From NCBI RefSeq assembly GCF_018294505.1, contig NC_057801.1, positions 434,846,201-434,910,200 on the forward strand: a stretch of DNA of 64,000 nucleotides, in the 5' to 3' direction. Under the pieces are notes generated by a model. That model was given only the letters and a program-made list of their open reading frames with translations. It had not been told where the DNA came from and searched no databases. The DNA is from Triticum aestivum (lineage: Eukaryota > Streptophyta > Magnoliopsida > Poales > Poaceae). The translations under genes and the position numbers were made by a program. Positions 44,250-56,067 of the stretch are shown one piece after another (within the stretch, counting starts at the first letter, position 1; the number at the start of each line of letters is the position of its first letter).

Positions 44250-45704
44250 TGATACGTCCATTTTGGATCATGTTTTTATATTGATATTTATTGCATTATG
44301 GGCTGTTACCACACATTATGTCACAATACTCATGCCTTTTATCTCTTATTTTACAAGGTTTAAATGAAGAGGGAGAATGCCGACAGCTGGAATTCTGGGC
44401 TGGAAAAGGAGCAAGTATTAGAGACCTATTCTGCACAACTCCAAAAGTCCTTAAACTCCACGAAAGTCAGTTTTGAAATATATTAAAAATAATATGCGAA
44501 GAAAGCACAAGAGGGGGGCCACATGGAAGCCCCCCGATGCCCATCTTCTGGTTTATGGTGTCTTTTGCTCTAAAAAAATCATAAGGAAGCTTTCGGGACG
44601 AAGCGCCGCCGTCTCGAGGTGGAACCTTGGCGGAACCAATCTAGGGCTCCGACGGAGCTGTTCTGCCGGGGAAACATCCCTTCGGGAGGGGGAAATCGTC
44701 ACCATCGTCATCACCATCGATCCTTCATCGAGAGGGGATCAATCTCCATCAACATATTCACCAGCACCATCTCCTCTCAAACCCCAGTTCATCTCTTGTA
44801 TCTGATCTTTGTCTCAAAACCTCAGATTAGTACTTGTGGGTTGCTAGCAGTGTTGATTACTCCTTGTAGTTGATGCTAGTTGGTTTATTCGATGGAAGAT
44901 CATATGTTCAGATCCTTTATGCATATTAATAACCCTCTAATTATGAACATGAATATGATTTGTGAGTAGTTACGCTTGTTCCCGAGGACATGGGAGAAAT
45001 CTTGTTATAAGTAGTCATGTGAACTTGGTATTCGTTCGATATTTTGATGAGATGTATGTTGTCTTTCCTATAGTGGTGGTATGTGAACATCGACTACATG
45101 ACACTTTATCATTGTTTGGGCCTAGAGGAAGGAATTGGGAAGTAATAAGTAGATGATGGGTTGCTAGAGTGACAAAAGCTTAAACCCTAGTTTATGCGTT
45201 GCTTCGTAAGGGGCTGATTTGGATCCATATGTTTCGTGTTATGGTTAGGTTTACCTTAATTCTTCTTTTGTAGTTGCGGATGCTTGCGAGAGCGGTTAAT
45301 CATAAGTGGGATGCTTGTCCAAGGAAGGGCAGTACCCAAGCACCGGTCCATCCACATATCAAATTATCAAAGTAACGAACGTGGATCATCTGAGCATGAT
45401 GAAAACTAGCTTGACGATAATTCCCATCTTTCCTTGGGAGCGCTTTCCTTTATATAAGAGTTTGTCCAGGCTTGTCCTTTGCTACAAAAAAGATTGGGCC
45501 ACCTTGCTGCACCTTGTTTACTTTTGTTACTTGTTACCCGTTACGAATTACCTTATCACAAAACTATCTGTTACCGACAATTTCAGTGCTTGCAGTGAAT
45601 ACCTTACTGAAAACCGCTTGCCATTTCCTTCTGCTCCTTGTTGGGTTCGACACTCTTACTTATCGAAAGGACTACGATAGATATCCTATACTTGTGGGTC
45701 ATCA
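44250..45704 (+). repeat. 5' LTR of the Athila element
   Basis: 1455 bp from TGATACGTCCATTTTGG to CTTGTGGGTCATCA. The beginning matches 60050-60366. The end resembles, in reverse, the start of the element at 60367. Confidence 0.87.
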
Positions 45705-45715
45705 AGACTCTTTTC

Positions 45716-45733
45716 TGGCACCATAGCCGGGGA
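45716..45733 (+). other. Primer-binding site of the Athila element
   Basis: TGGCACCATAGCCGGGGA lies 11 bp after the LTR. The passenger has the closely similar TGGCGCCGTTGCCGGGGA at 54021, so two bases here have probably mutated. Confidence 0.72.
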
Positions 45734-45806
45734 GCACCTTTGGTAGGTGGAATTTTTTTAAGGAAAAATTTATATAGTGTGCTGAAATTTACTGTCACTT
45801 GTTACT

Positions 45807-46990
45807 ATGAAAAATAATCCTTTGAGGGGCTTGATCGGGGTATCTTCACCCCGACGAGTAGAGCAAAGGGTTGCTCATCAACCTACTGAACCTACTGAAA
45901 ATGTTTACTTTAAAATTTCTTCGGGTATGATGGAGAAACTGCTAACTAATCCTTTTACAAGAGATGGAACATTACATCCTGATATGCACCTAATCTATGT
46001 GGATGAATTTTGTGGATTATTTAAGCTTGCAGGTATGCCCGAGGATGTTATCAAGAAGAAGCTCTTCCCTTTATCTTTGAAGGGAAAGGCATTGACATGG
46101 TTTAGGCTATGTGATGATATTGGATCATGGAACTACAACTGATTGAAATTGGAATTTCATCGGAAGTTTTATCCTATGTATCTGGTTCATCGTGATTGTA
46201 ATTATAGATATAATTTTTGGCCTCGCGAAGGAGAAAGTATCGCTCAAGCTTGTGGGAGGCTTAAGTCAATATTATATTCATGCCCCAATCATGAGCTCTC
46301 AAGAGAAATTATTATTCAAAAAAACTATGCTCGGCTTTCTCTCAATAATCGCTCCATGCTCGATACTTCTTGTACTGGTTCTTTTATGATGAAGACTATT
46401 GAATTCATATGGGATTTATTGGAAAGAATTAAACGCAACTCTGAAGATTGGAAACTCGACGAAGGTAAGGAGTCAGGTATAACACCTAAGTTTGATTGTG
46501 TTAAAAAAATTATGGATACCGATGCTTTTCGTGAATTTAGCACTAAATATGGACTTGACTCTGAGATACTAGCTTCTTTCTGTGAATCATTTGCTACTCA
46601 TGTTGATCTCCCTAAGGAGAAGTGGTTTAAATATCATCATCCCATTGAAGTAAAAGTAGTAGAACCTATTAAACTTGAAGAAAAGACTATCACTTATAAT
46701 GCTGATCCTATTGTTCCTACCGCTTATATTGAGAAACCACCTTTCCCTGTTAGAATAAATGATCATGCTAAAACTTCAACTGTGGTTTGTAAGAGTAATG
46801 CTAGAACACCTACACCCCCTGAGCAAATTAAAGTTGAACCTAATATTGCTATGGTTAAAGATCTCTTGGTTGATAATATTGATGGGCATGTTATTTACTT
46901 CTGTGATGAAGCTGCTAGAATTGCTAGACCCGATATTAGAAATAAACATAGACCTGTTGTTGGTATGCCTGTTGTTTCTGCTAATAGGAG
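45807..46990 (+). pseudogene. Athila Gag
   Basis: The ATG at 45807 opens a frame with the Gag capsid signature (LFKLAGMPEDVIKKKLFPLS, GKALTWFRLCDD, FHRKFYPMY, FWPREGESIAQACGRLKSIL). A TGA at about 46140, where the family has Trp, is the only interruption before the frame drifts off near 47000. Residues 240-390 are the linker typical of Athila Gag. No clear zinc knuckle is seen in this stretch. Confidence 0.82.
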
Positions 46991-46994
46991 ATCA

Positions 46995-47262
46995 CTGTTA
47001 TCATGGCTTATGTGATATGGGTGCTAGTGTCAGTGCAATACCTTGTACTTTATATAAAGAAATTATGCATGATATTGCACCTGTTGAGATAGAAGATATT
47101 GATGTTACTATTAAGCTTGCCAATAGAGATACTATTTCACCAGTTGGGATTGTTAGGGATGTGGAAGTCTTGTGTGGGAAAATTGAATATCCTACTGATT
47201 TTCTTGTTCTTGCTTCCCACAAGATGATTTTTGTCCCATTATATTTGGTAGACCCTTCTTGA
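46995..47262 (+). pseudogene. Athila aspartic protease
   Basis: GLCDMGASVSAIPCTLYKEI contains the retroviral-type active site DxGAS. The following strand-rich stretch (IKLANRDTISPVGIVRDVEV, PTDFLVLAS) is typical. It lies one frame away from Gag and ends in a stop at 47260, so it cannot be made as a fusion in this copy. Confidence 0.8.
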
Positions 47263-47525
47263 ATACTGTTAATGCTAAGATAGATTGAGAGAAGGATATT
47301 GTTATGGTTGGTTTAGGGGATATGTCTCATGATTTTAACTTTGCTAAATTCTGTAGACAACCCCATGATAAATAATTCCCTAGTAAAGATGAAATTATTG
47401 GTATTGGTTCTATTGACGTGCCTCCTAATGATCCTTTAGAACAATATTTGCTAGACCATGAAAATGATATGTTTATGAATGAAAGAAGGGAAATAGATGA
47501 AGTATTATTTAAATAGGGACCTATT

Positions 47526-48660
47526 TTGAAACACAACTTGCATGTTGAAATCCTAGGGGATCCTCCTCCACCCAAGGGTGATCTCGTGTTTGAGCTTAAA
47601 CCATTACCTCATACTCTTAAATATGCTTATCTTGATGAAAAGAAGATATATCATGTTATTATTAGTGCTAACCTTTCAGAGCGGGAAGAAGAGAAATTAT
47701 TGGAAACTCTGAAGAAGCACCGTGCTGCTATTGGATATACTCTTGATGATCTTAAGGGCATTAGTCCCACTCTATGCCAACACAAAATAAAATTGGAGAA
47801 AGACGCTAAACCTGTTGTTGATCACCAATGACGGTTAAATCCTAAGATGAAAGAAGTGGTAATTAATGAAATACTAAAGCTTCTGGAGGCAAGTATAATT
47901 TATCTTGTTGCTGATAGTCAGTGGGTAAGTCATGTTCATTGTGTCCCTGAGAAGGGATGTATTACTGTAGTTCCTAATGATAAAGATGAATTGATCCCAC
48001 AAAGAATAGTTACGGGTTATAAAATGGTAATTGATTTCCGCAAATTAAATAAAGCTACTAGAAAAGATCATTACCCTCTACCTTTTATTGATCAAATGCT
48101 AGAAATATTATCCAAACATACACATTTTTGCTTTCTAGATGGTTATTCTGGTTTCTCTCAAATACCTATGTCAAAAGAGGATCAAGGTAAGACCATTTTT
48201 ACTTGCCCTTTCGGTACCTTTGCTTATAGACGTATGCCTTTTGGTTTATGTAATGCACCTGCTACCTTTCAAAGATGTATGACTGCTATATTCTTTGACT
48301 TCTGTGAAAAGATTGTTGAGGTTTTCATGGATGATTTCTCCGTATATGGAACTTCTTTTGATGATTGCTTAAGCAACCTTGATCGAGTTTTGCAGAGATG
48401 TGAAGAAACTAATCTTGTCTTGAATTGGGAGAAGTGCCACTTTATGGTTAATGAAGGTATTGTCTTGGAGAATAAAATTTCTGAAAGAGGTATTGAAGTT
48501 GACAAAGCTAAATTTGATGCTATTGAAAAGATGGTGTGTCCCAAGGACATCAAAGGTATAAGAAGTTTCCTTGGTCATGCCGGTTTTTATAGGAGGTTCA
48601 TTAAAGACTTCTCAAAAATTTCTAGGCCTCTTACAATCTCTTACAAAAAGATGTTCCTTT
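47526..48660 (+). pseudogene. Athila reverse transcriptase
   Basis: It has all main RT blocks: VIDFRKLNKATRKDHYPLPF, FLDGYSGFSQIPM (first catalytic Asp), TCPFGTFAYRRMPFGLCNAP, VFMDDFSVYG (the YxDD-type pair) and FLGHAGFYRRFIKDFSKI. An in-frame TGA near 47829 and a frameshift near 48655, before RNase H, inactivate it. It would copy element RNA into DNA in cytoplasmic particles. Confidence 0.88.
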
Positions 48661-49160
48661 TGTCTTTGATGATGATTGCGTAGAAGCATTTGAAATACTT
48701 AAGAAAGCTTTGATTTCTATACCTATTGTTCAGCCACCTGATTGGAATTTACCCTTTGAAATCATGTGTGATGCTAGTGATTATGCTGTAGGTGCTGTTC
48801 TAGGACAAAGAGTTGATAAGAAATTAAATGTTATCCAATATGCTAGTAAAACTCTAGACAGTGCCCAGAGAAATTATGCTACTACCGAAAAAGAATTTTT
48901 AGCGGTTGTATTTGCTTGTGATAAGTTCAGACCTTATATTGTTGATTCAAAAGTAACTGTTCACACTGATCATGCTGCTATTAAATATCTTATGGAAAAG
49001 AAAGATGCTAAACCTAGACTTATTAGATGAGTTATCTTGCTACAAGAATTTGATTTGCATATTATTGATAAAAAGGGAGCTGATAACCCTATTGCAGACA
49101 ACTTGTCTAGGTTAGAGAATGTTCTTGATGACCCACTACCTATTGATGATAGCTTTCCTG
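48661..49160 (+). pseudogene. Athila RNase H
   Basis: [15 protein letters not shown] (catalytic Asp), [20 protein letters not shown] and [11 protein letters not shown] are the conserved blocks; then DNLSRLENVL leads to integrase. A stop near 49028 stands where the family has Trp (LIRW). Confidence 0.85.
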
Positions 49161-50579
49161 ATGAACAATTGGCTGTCATAAATGCTTCTCGTACTGCTCC
49201 ATGGTATGCTAATTATGCTAATTACATTGTTGCTAAATTTATACCACCTAGTTTCATATACCAGCAAAAGAAAAGGTTTTTCTATGATTTAAGGCATTAC
49301 TTTTGGGATGACCCACACCTTTATAAAGAAGGAGCAGATGGTGTTATTAGACGTTGTGTACCTGAGCATGAACAGGAACAGATCCTACGCAAGTGTCACT
49401 CCGAGGCATATGGAGGACATCACGCGGGAGATAGAACTGCACATAAGGTATTGCAATCCGGTTTTTATTGGCCTACTCTCTTCAAAGATGCCTATAAGGT
49501 TGTCTTGTCTTGTGATGAATGTCAAGGAATTGGTAATATTTGTAGACGTCAAGAAATGCCTATGAACTATTCACTTGTTGTTGAATCATTTGATGTTTGG
49601 GGCTTTGATTATATGGGACGGTTTCTTCCTCTAATGGGTATACACATATTTTAGTTATTGTTGATTATGTTACTAAGTGGGTAGAAGCTATTCCAACTAG
49701 TAGTGTTGATCATAACACCTCTATTAAGATGCTTAAAGAAGTTATTTTTCTGAGGTTTGGAGTCCCTAGATACTTAATGACTGATGGTGGTTCACATTTT
49801 ATTCATGATGCTTTTCGTAAAATGCTTGCTAAGTATGATGTCAATCATAGAATTGCATCTCTGTATCATCCACAGTCTAGTGGTCAAGTAGATTTGAGTA
49901 CCAGAGAGATTAAATTAATTTTGCAAAAGAATATTAATAGATTTAGAAAGAATTGGTCCAAGAAACTTGATGATGCATTATGGGCCTATAGAACTGCATA
50001 TAAAAATCCTATGGGTATGTCTCCGTACAAAATGGTTTATGGAAAAGCATGTCACTTACCTCTCGAACTAGAACATAAGGCATATTGGGCTATTAAAGAG
50101 CTCAATTATGATTTCAAACTTGCCGGTGAGAAGAGGCTATTTGACATTAGCTCACTTGATGAATGGACAACCCATGCCTATGAGAATGCCAAACTGTTTA
50201 AAGAAAAAGTTAAAAGATGGCATGACAAAAGGATACAAAAGCGTGAGTTTAATGTAGGTGATATGTTTTGTTATACAACTCTCGTTTAAGATTTTTTGCA
50301 GGAAAACTTCTCTCTAAATGGGAAGGTCCTTACGTTATCGAGGAGGTCAATCACTCCGGTGCCATAAAAATCAACAACTTCGAAGTCACAAATCCGAAGG
50401 TGGTGAATGTTCAAAGAATCAAACATTATATCTCAGGTAATCCCATAAATGTTGAAACCAATGTTATTGACACCGTAACCCCAGAGGAGTACATAAGGGA
50501 CACTTTCCAGAATGTTTCAGACTCGGAAAAGGAATATGTATGTGGTACGGTAAGTAAACCGACTCCAAAACAGTTTTAA
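49161..50579 (+). pseudogene. Athila integrase
   Basis: The zinc domain HHCC is visible (CHSEAYGGHHAGDRTAHK, CDECQGIGN). The catalytic core has the first Asp in GFDYMGRF, then a frameshift near 49640, and the second Asp in LMTDGGSHFI. At the spacing of 35 residues the expected Glu in GQVE reads Asp (SSGQVDLSTRE). The core continues through LDDALWAYRTAYKNPMGMSP to the GPY-like end KWEGPYVIEEV after another shift near 50280. It inserts element DNA in the nucleus when intact; here it is broken. Confidence 0.85.
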
Positions 50580-50864
50580 TATCAATTTTTCTTCGTTTTG
50601 GAATATTTAAGAAAATAGGGAAATACGAAGTAGTCCGGGAAGGACATGAGGCATCCACAAGGGTGGAGGGCGCACCCTACCCCCCTGGGCGCGCCCCCTG
50701 CCTCGTGGGCACCTCGTGTGCCCTCCGGACTCTGTTTTCTTGCACGATACTTCTTTTGGTCGGTAAAAAATCATTATACAATCTCTCAAAGGTTTTGACT
50801 ACCGTACCATGACAAAATTCTATGCTTTTGTTTCGAGTTGTTTTTCTGACAGATCTAGATCACC

Positions 50865-51344
50865 ATGACGTCTTCAAGTGCCCCCAAGGACAAGTTTTTC
50901 GAGAAGGTCATCAACCCCTACCTCGCGGAGGCGCTGCAACACCCTCAAATCATTGAGATGCATGAGGGGGTGCTGCACATCCGCGATGTTGAGGGACCAA
51001 GGAGGACCGGAAGCGTGGAGACAAGACTCGAAGCAATGGAGCAACAAGTTTTCAAGTGCCAAGGGATGGTGGAACGCGGACTCAACGCCAACCACATGAT
51101 GATCGCGGAGTTCACCAACAACCACAAGCTGGATGCCAAGAACATTGGGGAGACCATCTTCAAGCTTCATGAGAAAACCGAGCACCTCCAAGCCCAGATC
51201 TATGACCTACAAAACCAAAACTGTGAGTATGAATATAGATTCAAGAGGATGAGTTTGGCTGCAATTTTGAGGATCCCGGAGACTCGATCATCCTTCTATG
51301 ATCGTGAGCCTATGCCTTGGAAGATGGACAATAAGCCTACATAA
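50865..51344 (+). CDS. Athila 3' reading frame, coiled-coil protein of unknown function
   Basis: An uninterrupted 159-codon frame starts at ATG 50865 (MTSSSAPKDKFFEKV), after integrase and a 285-bp gap, in the place where some Athila elements carry an env-like gene. It has no signal peptide or membrane segment, so it is not an envelope protein. Heptad-like segments (VETRLEAMEQQVFKCQGMVE, IGETIFKLHEKTEHLQAQIY) predict a coiled coil at residues 45-125. In an otherwise broken element this frame is intact. A chance survivor or a separately expressed accessory protein are both possible. Confidence 0.55.
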   Translation: MTSSSAPKDKFFEKVINPYLAEALQHPQIIEMHEGVLHIRDVEGPRRTGSVETRLEAMEQQVFKCQGMVERGLNANHMMIAEFTNNHKLDAKNIGETIFKLHEKTEHLQAQIYDLQNQNCEYEYRFKRMSLAAILRIPETRSSFYDREPMPWKMDNKPT

Positions 51345-52434
51345 TCAACAACTCCATCATCACCACCTCCAAAGAAAGAGACATAAACACATGGATATGG
51401 GCACTCCCCTTGGTAACTTCCAAGCTTGGGGGAGGTGCCCCGGTATCGTATCACCATCACACCTCTATCTTTACCGTTTTTCTTAGTTCGATCCTTTTGG
51501 TTATATATTGATCTAGTAGAATAAAGTTTAGCATGATCTAGCTTTTATTTTTTATTTTGATACCTATCTATGTAATCGAGTCTGTGAGCTATATAAAATA
51601 AAGATTAGTTTTGAGTCAAGGGCTTTGCTATCTTGCTATGATCTCGAGGGAATAAAAGAAAGAGAAAGAATAAAAAGAAATAAAAAGATCATATGGATCT
51701 TATGGAGAGTAATGACTTCACATATAAAGATAATGACGAATAAAAGTTGTTGAGAATTGACAAACATAGTTTTGGTCATCGTTGCAATTAATAGGAAGTA
51801 ATAAAGAAAGAGAGGTTTTCACATATAAATATACTATCTTGGACATCTTTTATGATTGTGAGCACTCATTAAAATATGACATGCTAAAAAGTTGATGTTG
51901 GACAAGGAAGACAACATAATGGGTTATTTTTTCTTATATCCGAAATAAAGTATATTGTCATGGATCATCCAACATGTTGAGCTTGCCTTTCCCCCTCATG
52001 CTAGCCAAATTCTTTGCACCAAGTAGAGATACTACTTGTGCTTCCAAATATCCTTAAACCCAGTTTTGCCATGAGAGTCCACCATACCTACCTATGGATT
52101 GAGTAACATCCTTCAAGTAAGTTGTCATTGTTGCAAGCAATAAAATATTGCTCTCTAAATATGTATGATCTATTAGTGTGGAGAAAATAAGCTTTATACG
52201 AACTTGTGATATGGAAGAAATAAAAGCGACGGACTGCATAATAAAGGTCCCTATCACAAGTGGCAATATAAAGTGACGTTCTTTTGCATTAAGATTTTGT
52301 GCATCCAACCATAAAAGTGCATGACAACCTCTGCTTCCCTCTGCGAAGGGCCTATATTTTACTTTTGCCTTCTACCTTATACAAGAGTCATGGTGATCTT
52401 CACCTTTCCTTTTTATACTTTATCCTTTGGCAGG
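51345..52434 (+). other. Athila 3' non-coding region, before the passenger
   Basis: AT-rich sequence without a gene. An AAGCTTGGGGGAG polypurine motif lies at 51422-51434, identical to the one before the 3' LTR at about 60035-60048. It ends at GGCAGG, the passenger target site. Confidence 0.6.
51422..51434 (+). other. Internal polypurine-tract-like motif
   Basis: AAGCTTGGGGGAG matches the true tract next to the 3' LTR of the same element. It lies about 1.5 kb from it when the passenger is removed. It could prime a second plus strand. Confidence 0.5.
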
Positions 52435-54009
52435 TGATACGTCTCCAACGTATCTATAATTTTTTATTGCTCCATGCTACTTTATCTACTATTTTGGACT
52501 ATATTGGGCTTTATTTTCCACTTTTATATCATTTTTGGGACTAACCTATTAACCGGAGGCCCAACCCAGAATTGCTGGTTTTTGCCTATTTTAGTATTTC
52601 GAAGAAATAGAATATCAAACGGAGTCCAAACGGAATGAAACCTTCGGGGACGTGATTTTCTCACCGAACGTGATCCAGGAGACTTGGACCCTACTCCAAG
52701 AAGTGCCAGAGGCGGTCACGAGGGTGGAGGGCGCCCCCCTCGGCGCGCCCCTGCCTCGTGGGCCCCCTGTTGCTCAACCGACGTACTCCTTCCTCCTATA
52801 TATACCTACGTACCCCCGTCAGATCAAATACAGAGCCAAAAACCTAATTCCACCGCCGCAACTTTCTGTATCCGCGAGATCCCATCTTGGGGCCTGTTCC
52901 GGAGCTCCGCCGGAGGGGGCATCTACCACGGAGGGCTTCTACATCAACACCATAGCCTCTCCGATGAAGTGTGAGTAGTTTACTTCAGACCTTCGGGTCC
53001 ATATCTAGTAGCTAGATGGCTTCTTCTCTCTTTTTGGATCTCAATACAATGTTCTCCCCCTCTCTTGTGGAGATCTATTCGATGTAATCTTCTTTTTGCG
53101 GTGTGTTTGTTGAGACCGATGAATTGTGGGTTTATGATCTAGCTTATCTATGAGTAATATGTGAATCTTCTCTGAATTCTTTTATGTATGATTGAGTTAT
53201 GTTTGCAAGTCTCTTCGAATTATCCGTTTGGTTTGGCCAACTAGATTGGTAGTTCTTGCAATGGGAGAAATGTTTAGCTTTGGGTTCGATCTTGCGGTGT
53301 CCTTACCCAGTGACAGAAAGGGTTGCAAGGCACATATTGGATTGTTGCCATTGAGGATAACAAGATGTTTTTTTATCATATTGCATGAATTTATCCCTCT
53401 ACATCATGTCATCTTGCTTAAGGCGTTACTCTGTTTTTAACTTAATACTCTAGATGCATGCTGGATAGCGGTCGATGAGTGGAGTAATAGTAGTAGATGC
53501 AGAATCATTTCGATCTACTTGTCTTGGACGTGATGCCTATACACATGATCATACCTAGATATACTCATAATTATGCTCAATTCTGTCAATTGCTCAACAG
53601 TAATTTGTTCACCCACCGTAGAATATTTATGCTCTTGAGAGAAGCCACTAGTGAAACATATGGCCCCCGGGTCTATTCTCATCATATCAATCTCCATTAC
53701 TTTATTACTTGCTTTGTTTTTTACTTTGCCTTTTACTTTTTACTTTGCATCTCTATATCAAAAATACCAAAAATATTATTTATCATCTCTATCAGATCTC
53801 ACCCTCGTAAGTGACCGTGAAGGGATTGACAACCCCTAATCGCGTTGGTTACGAGTAGCTATCGTTTTGTATAGGTACGAGGGACTCGTGCGTGATCTCC
53901 TACTGGATTGATACCTTGGTTCTCAAAATTTGAGGGAAATACTTATGCTACTTTACTGCATCATCCTCTCCTCTTCGGGGAAATCCAACGCAGTGCTCAA
54001 GAGGTAGCA
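52435..54009 (+). repeat. 5' LTR of the passenger
   Basis: 1575 bp, TG...CA. A TATA-like CCTATATATACC lies at about 52795-52806. Confidence 0.88.
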
Positions 54010-54020
54010 AGAAGAATTTC

Positions 54021-54038
54021 TGGCGCCGTTGCCGGGGA
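54021..54038 (+). other. Primer-binding site of the passenger
   Basis: TGGCGCCGTTGCCGGGGA lies 11 bp after the LTR, the same spacing and nearly the same sequence as in the Athila host. Shared priming fits use of the same machinery. Confidence 0.78.
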
Positions 54039-54219
54039 GTTTGCGCAAAAGTCAACTATACCAAGTACCCATCATAATCCCTATCTCTCGCATTACATTA
54101 TTTGCCTCTCGTTTTCCTCTCCCCCACTTCACCCTTGCCGTTTTATTCGCCCTCTCTTTCCCAATCTCCTCCTCTCTTTCCCTTTCGCCTTTTTCTCGTT
54201 TACCTTTTTGTTTGCCGCT

Positions 54220-55003
54220 ATGTCTGAAATTGGGGAGATTATCGTCAATATGGACAATAATGATAACATGGAAAATCCCGAGGCTCCGGCCGATGAACCC
54301 CCTATCTTGCATACTAAAAAGTTTCGAATCGGCAGTGGTAACATTTTTGGCAAAGCTGTTATTCAAGATTTCTTTACTTGTGCCGGTGCTTTACCTTCCT
54401 TGGGTTGTTCTATTCTTCATAGAACTAGTAGCCTTGTGGATGCTATCGCTATGCTTGTAGTTGAATTTGAAAGACAATTTATGCATATGCATCCTTGCAT
54501 ACAAAGAATTTTTCTAGAATTTTCTAATATTGAGCATTGTTCTGTTAAGCGCGCTGTTACTATCTTTTGGCTCATGAGTTTAGATTTATCATTAGAGAGG
54601 CCAAAGAAATATTTGCGCACTATAGGATGGACGCCGGTCGTCCTCCCATAGAAGCGATCCTTTATGATCAAGAGGAATTTAGACGTTTTCAATCTTCCGA
54701 CTATGTCACTTTTAATGAAAACCTTAGAAAAAAGTTTCCTACCAAGTCTTGATTGATTGCATTAACGAACTTAATAATGATTTTGCTCTTAGAAACAATG
54801 AGCTAGGATACTCTCTTGAGTATACTCTCACAAAATTTTGCCAAAAGAATGCTTTTAGTGATGAAATAGTGGTGCACTATGAAGGGCCGAAGGAGGAACC
54901 TATTCCTCCTTTGATTGATCTTGGGGACCTTTGTCCCACCAAATTTAGCCCTTTTGATTACTTTTGCTTGACTCAAAGAAAGCTTTCTGCCGAACGTAGA
55001 TAA
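54220..55003 (+). pseudogene. Orphan reading frame of the passenger, two frameshifts
   Basis: It starts at ATG 54220 (MSEIGEIIVNMDNNDNMENP). After an acidic N-terminus comes a compact, helix-rich sequence: FRIGSGNIFGKAVIQDFFTC, FERQFMHMHPCIQRIFLEFS, then after a one-base shift near 54565 AHEFRFIIREAKEIFAHYR and RPPIEAILYDQEEFRRFQSS. After a second shift near 54749 it continues with DCINELNNDFALRNNELGYS and ends SPFDYFCLTQRKLSAERR. About 260 codons. I recognise no domain; it lacks the Gag capsid signature and any zinc knuckle. It occupies the Gag position, so it may be a highly diverged Gag or a packaging protein. Confidence 0.6.
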
Positions 55004-55101
55004 TATGAGATGAGTTTTCAAGATCTATCTTACTATTATGGCACTCGTTAGATCTATCCTTGCTTTTATGCCTAGGTAGGGGCGTTAAACGATAGCGCTT
55101 G

Positions 55102-55117
55102 TTGGGAGGCAACCCAA
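55102..55117 (+). other. Small hairpin downstream of the orphan frame
   Basis: TTGGG-AGGCAA-CCCAA forms a 5-bp stem just after GGGGCGTTAAACGATAGCGC, about 100 bp after the stop. A structured RNA signal (packaging, stability or 3' end) is possible but unproven. Confidence 0.45.
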
Positions 55118-55773
55118 TTTTATTTTTTGTTTTTTGTTTTTGTTCCTGTTTAGTGTTAAATTTTGTTTCTACTTTCTATTTAAAGTGGTTTTATGTTTTA
55201 ATTAGTGTTTGTGCCAAGTAGAACCTATAGGATAAGCTATGATGATAGTTGATTTGATTCTGCTGAAAAACAGAAACTTTGCGCTGACGAGAAAAAATTC
55301 AATAAATCACAGAAACGTTCTTTTGCATTGATTCTTTTTGCTGATGATCAATAAACAAATTGTCCAGTACGTACTCTTTTGGTAGAAGTTTTAGAGTTCC
55401 AGAAGTTTGCATTAGTTACATATTGCTACAGACTGTTCTGTTTTTGACAGATTCTGTTTTTCGTGTGTTGTTTGCTTATTTCAATGCATCTATGGCTAAT
55501 AAATTAGTTTATAAACCATAAGGAAGTTAGAATATGGTAGGTTTAACACCAATATAAATAAAGAATGAATTCATTACAGTACCTTAAAGTAGTCTTTTGT
55601 TTTCTTTCACTAACGGAGATCATGAGATTTCTATTGAGTTTTGTGTTGTGAAGTTTTCAAGTTTTGGGTGAATTCTTTTGATGGATTATGGAACAAAGAG
55701 TGGCAAGAGCCTAAGATTGGGGATGACCATGGCACCCCCAAGATAATCCAAGGACACCAAAAAGTCAAAGCTT

Positions 55774-55797
55774 GGGGATGCCCCGGAAGGCATCCCC
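55774..55797. repeat. Nine-bp-stem hairpin, passenger copy
   Basis: GGGGATGCC, loop CCGGAA, GGCATCCCC. The same hairpin is at 63925-63948 in the oppositely oriented element. Confidence 0.65.
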
Positions 55798-55983
55798 TCT
55801 TTCGTCTACTTCCATCGGTAATTTACTTGGAGCTATATTTTTATTCACCACATGTTATGTGTTTTGCTTGGAGCGTCTTGTATTATTTGCGTCTCTGCTT
55901 GTTAGTTTACCACAATCATCCTTGCTGTACACTCCTTTTGAGAGAGCCATACATGATTTGGAATTTGCTAGAATACTATATGT

Positions 55984-56067
55984 GCTTGATAGTTTTGCTC
56001 ATAGTGCTTCACTTATATCTTTTGAGCTTGATAGTTTTGCTCATAGTGCTTCACTTATATCTTTTGA
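55984..56067. repeat. 42-bp tandem repeat, two perfect units
   Basis: The unit starts GCTTGATAGTTTTGCTCATA at 55984 and again at 56026. A degenerate third unit follows (TTTTTGCTCTAGTACTTCAC). Confidence 0.8.

Noticed and set aside
50865..51344. Envelope gene of an Athila-type element
   Set aside because: No signal peptide, membrane segment or cysteine pattern; the sequence predicts a soluble coiled coil.
53908..54219. Upstream in-frame extension of the orphan frame before 54220
   Set aside because: It begins inside the LTR, crosses the PBS and is composed of Ser/Pro/Phe from a pyrimidine-rich leader; unlike gypsy C there is no second copy in the window to support LTR-initiated translation.
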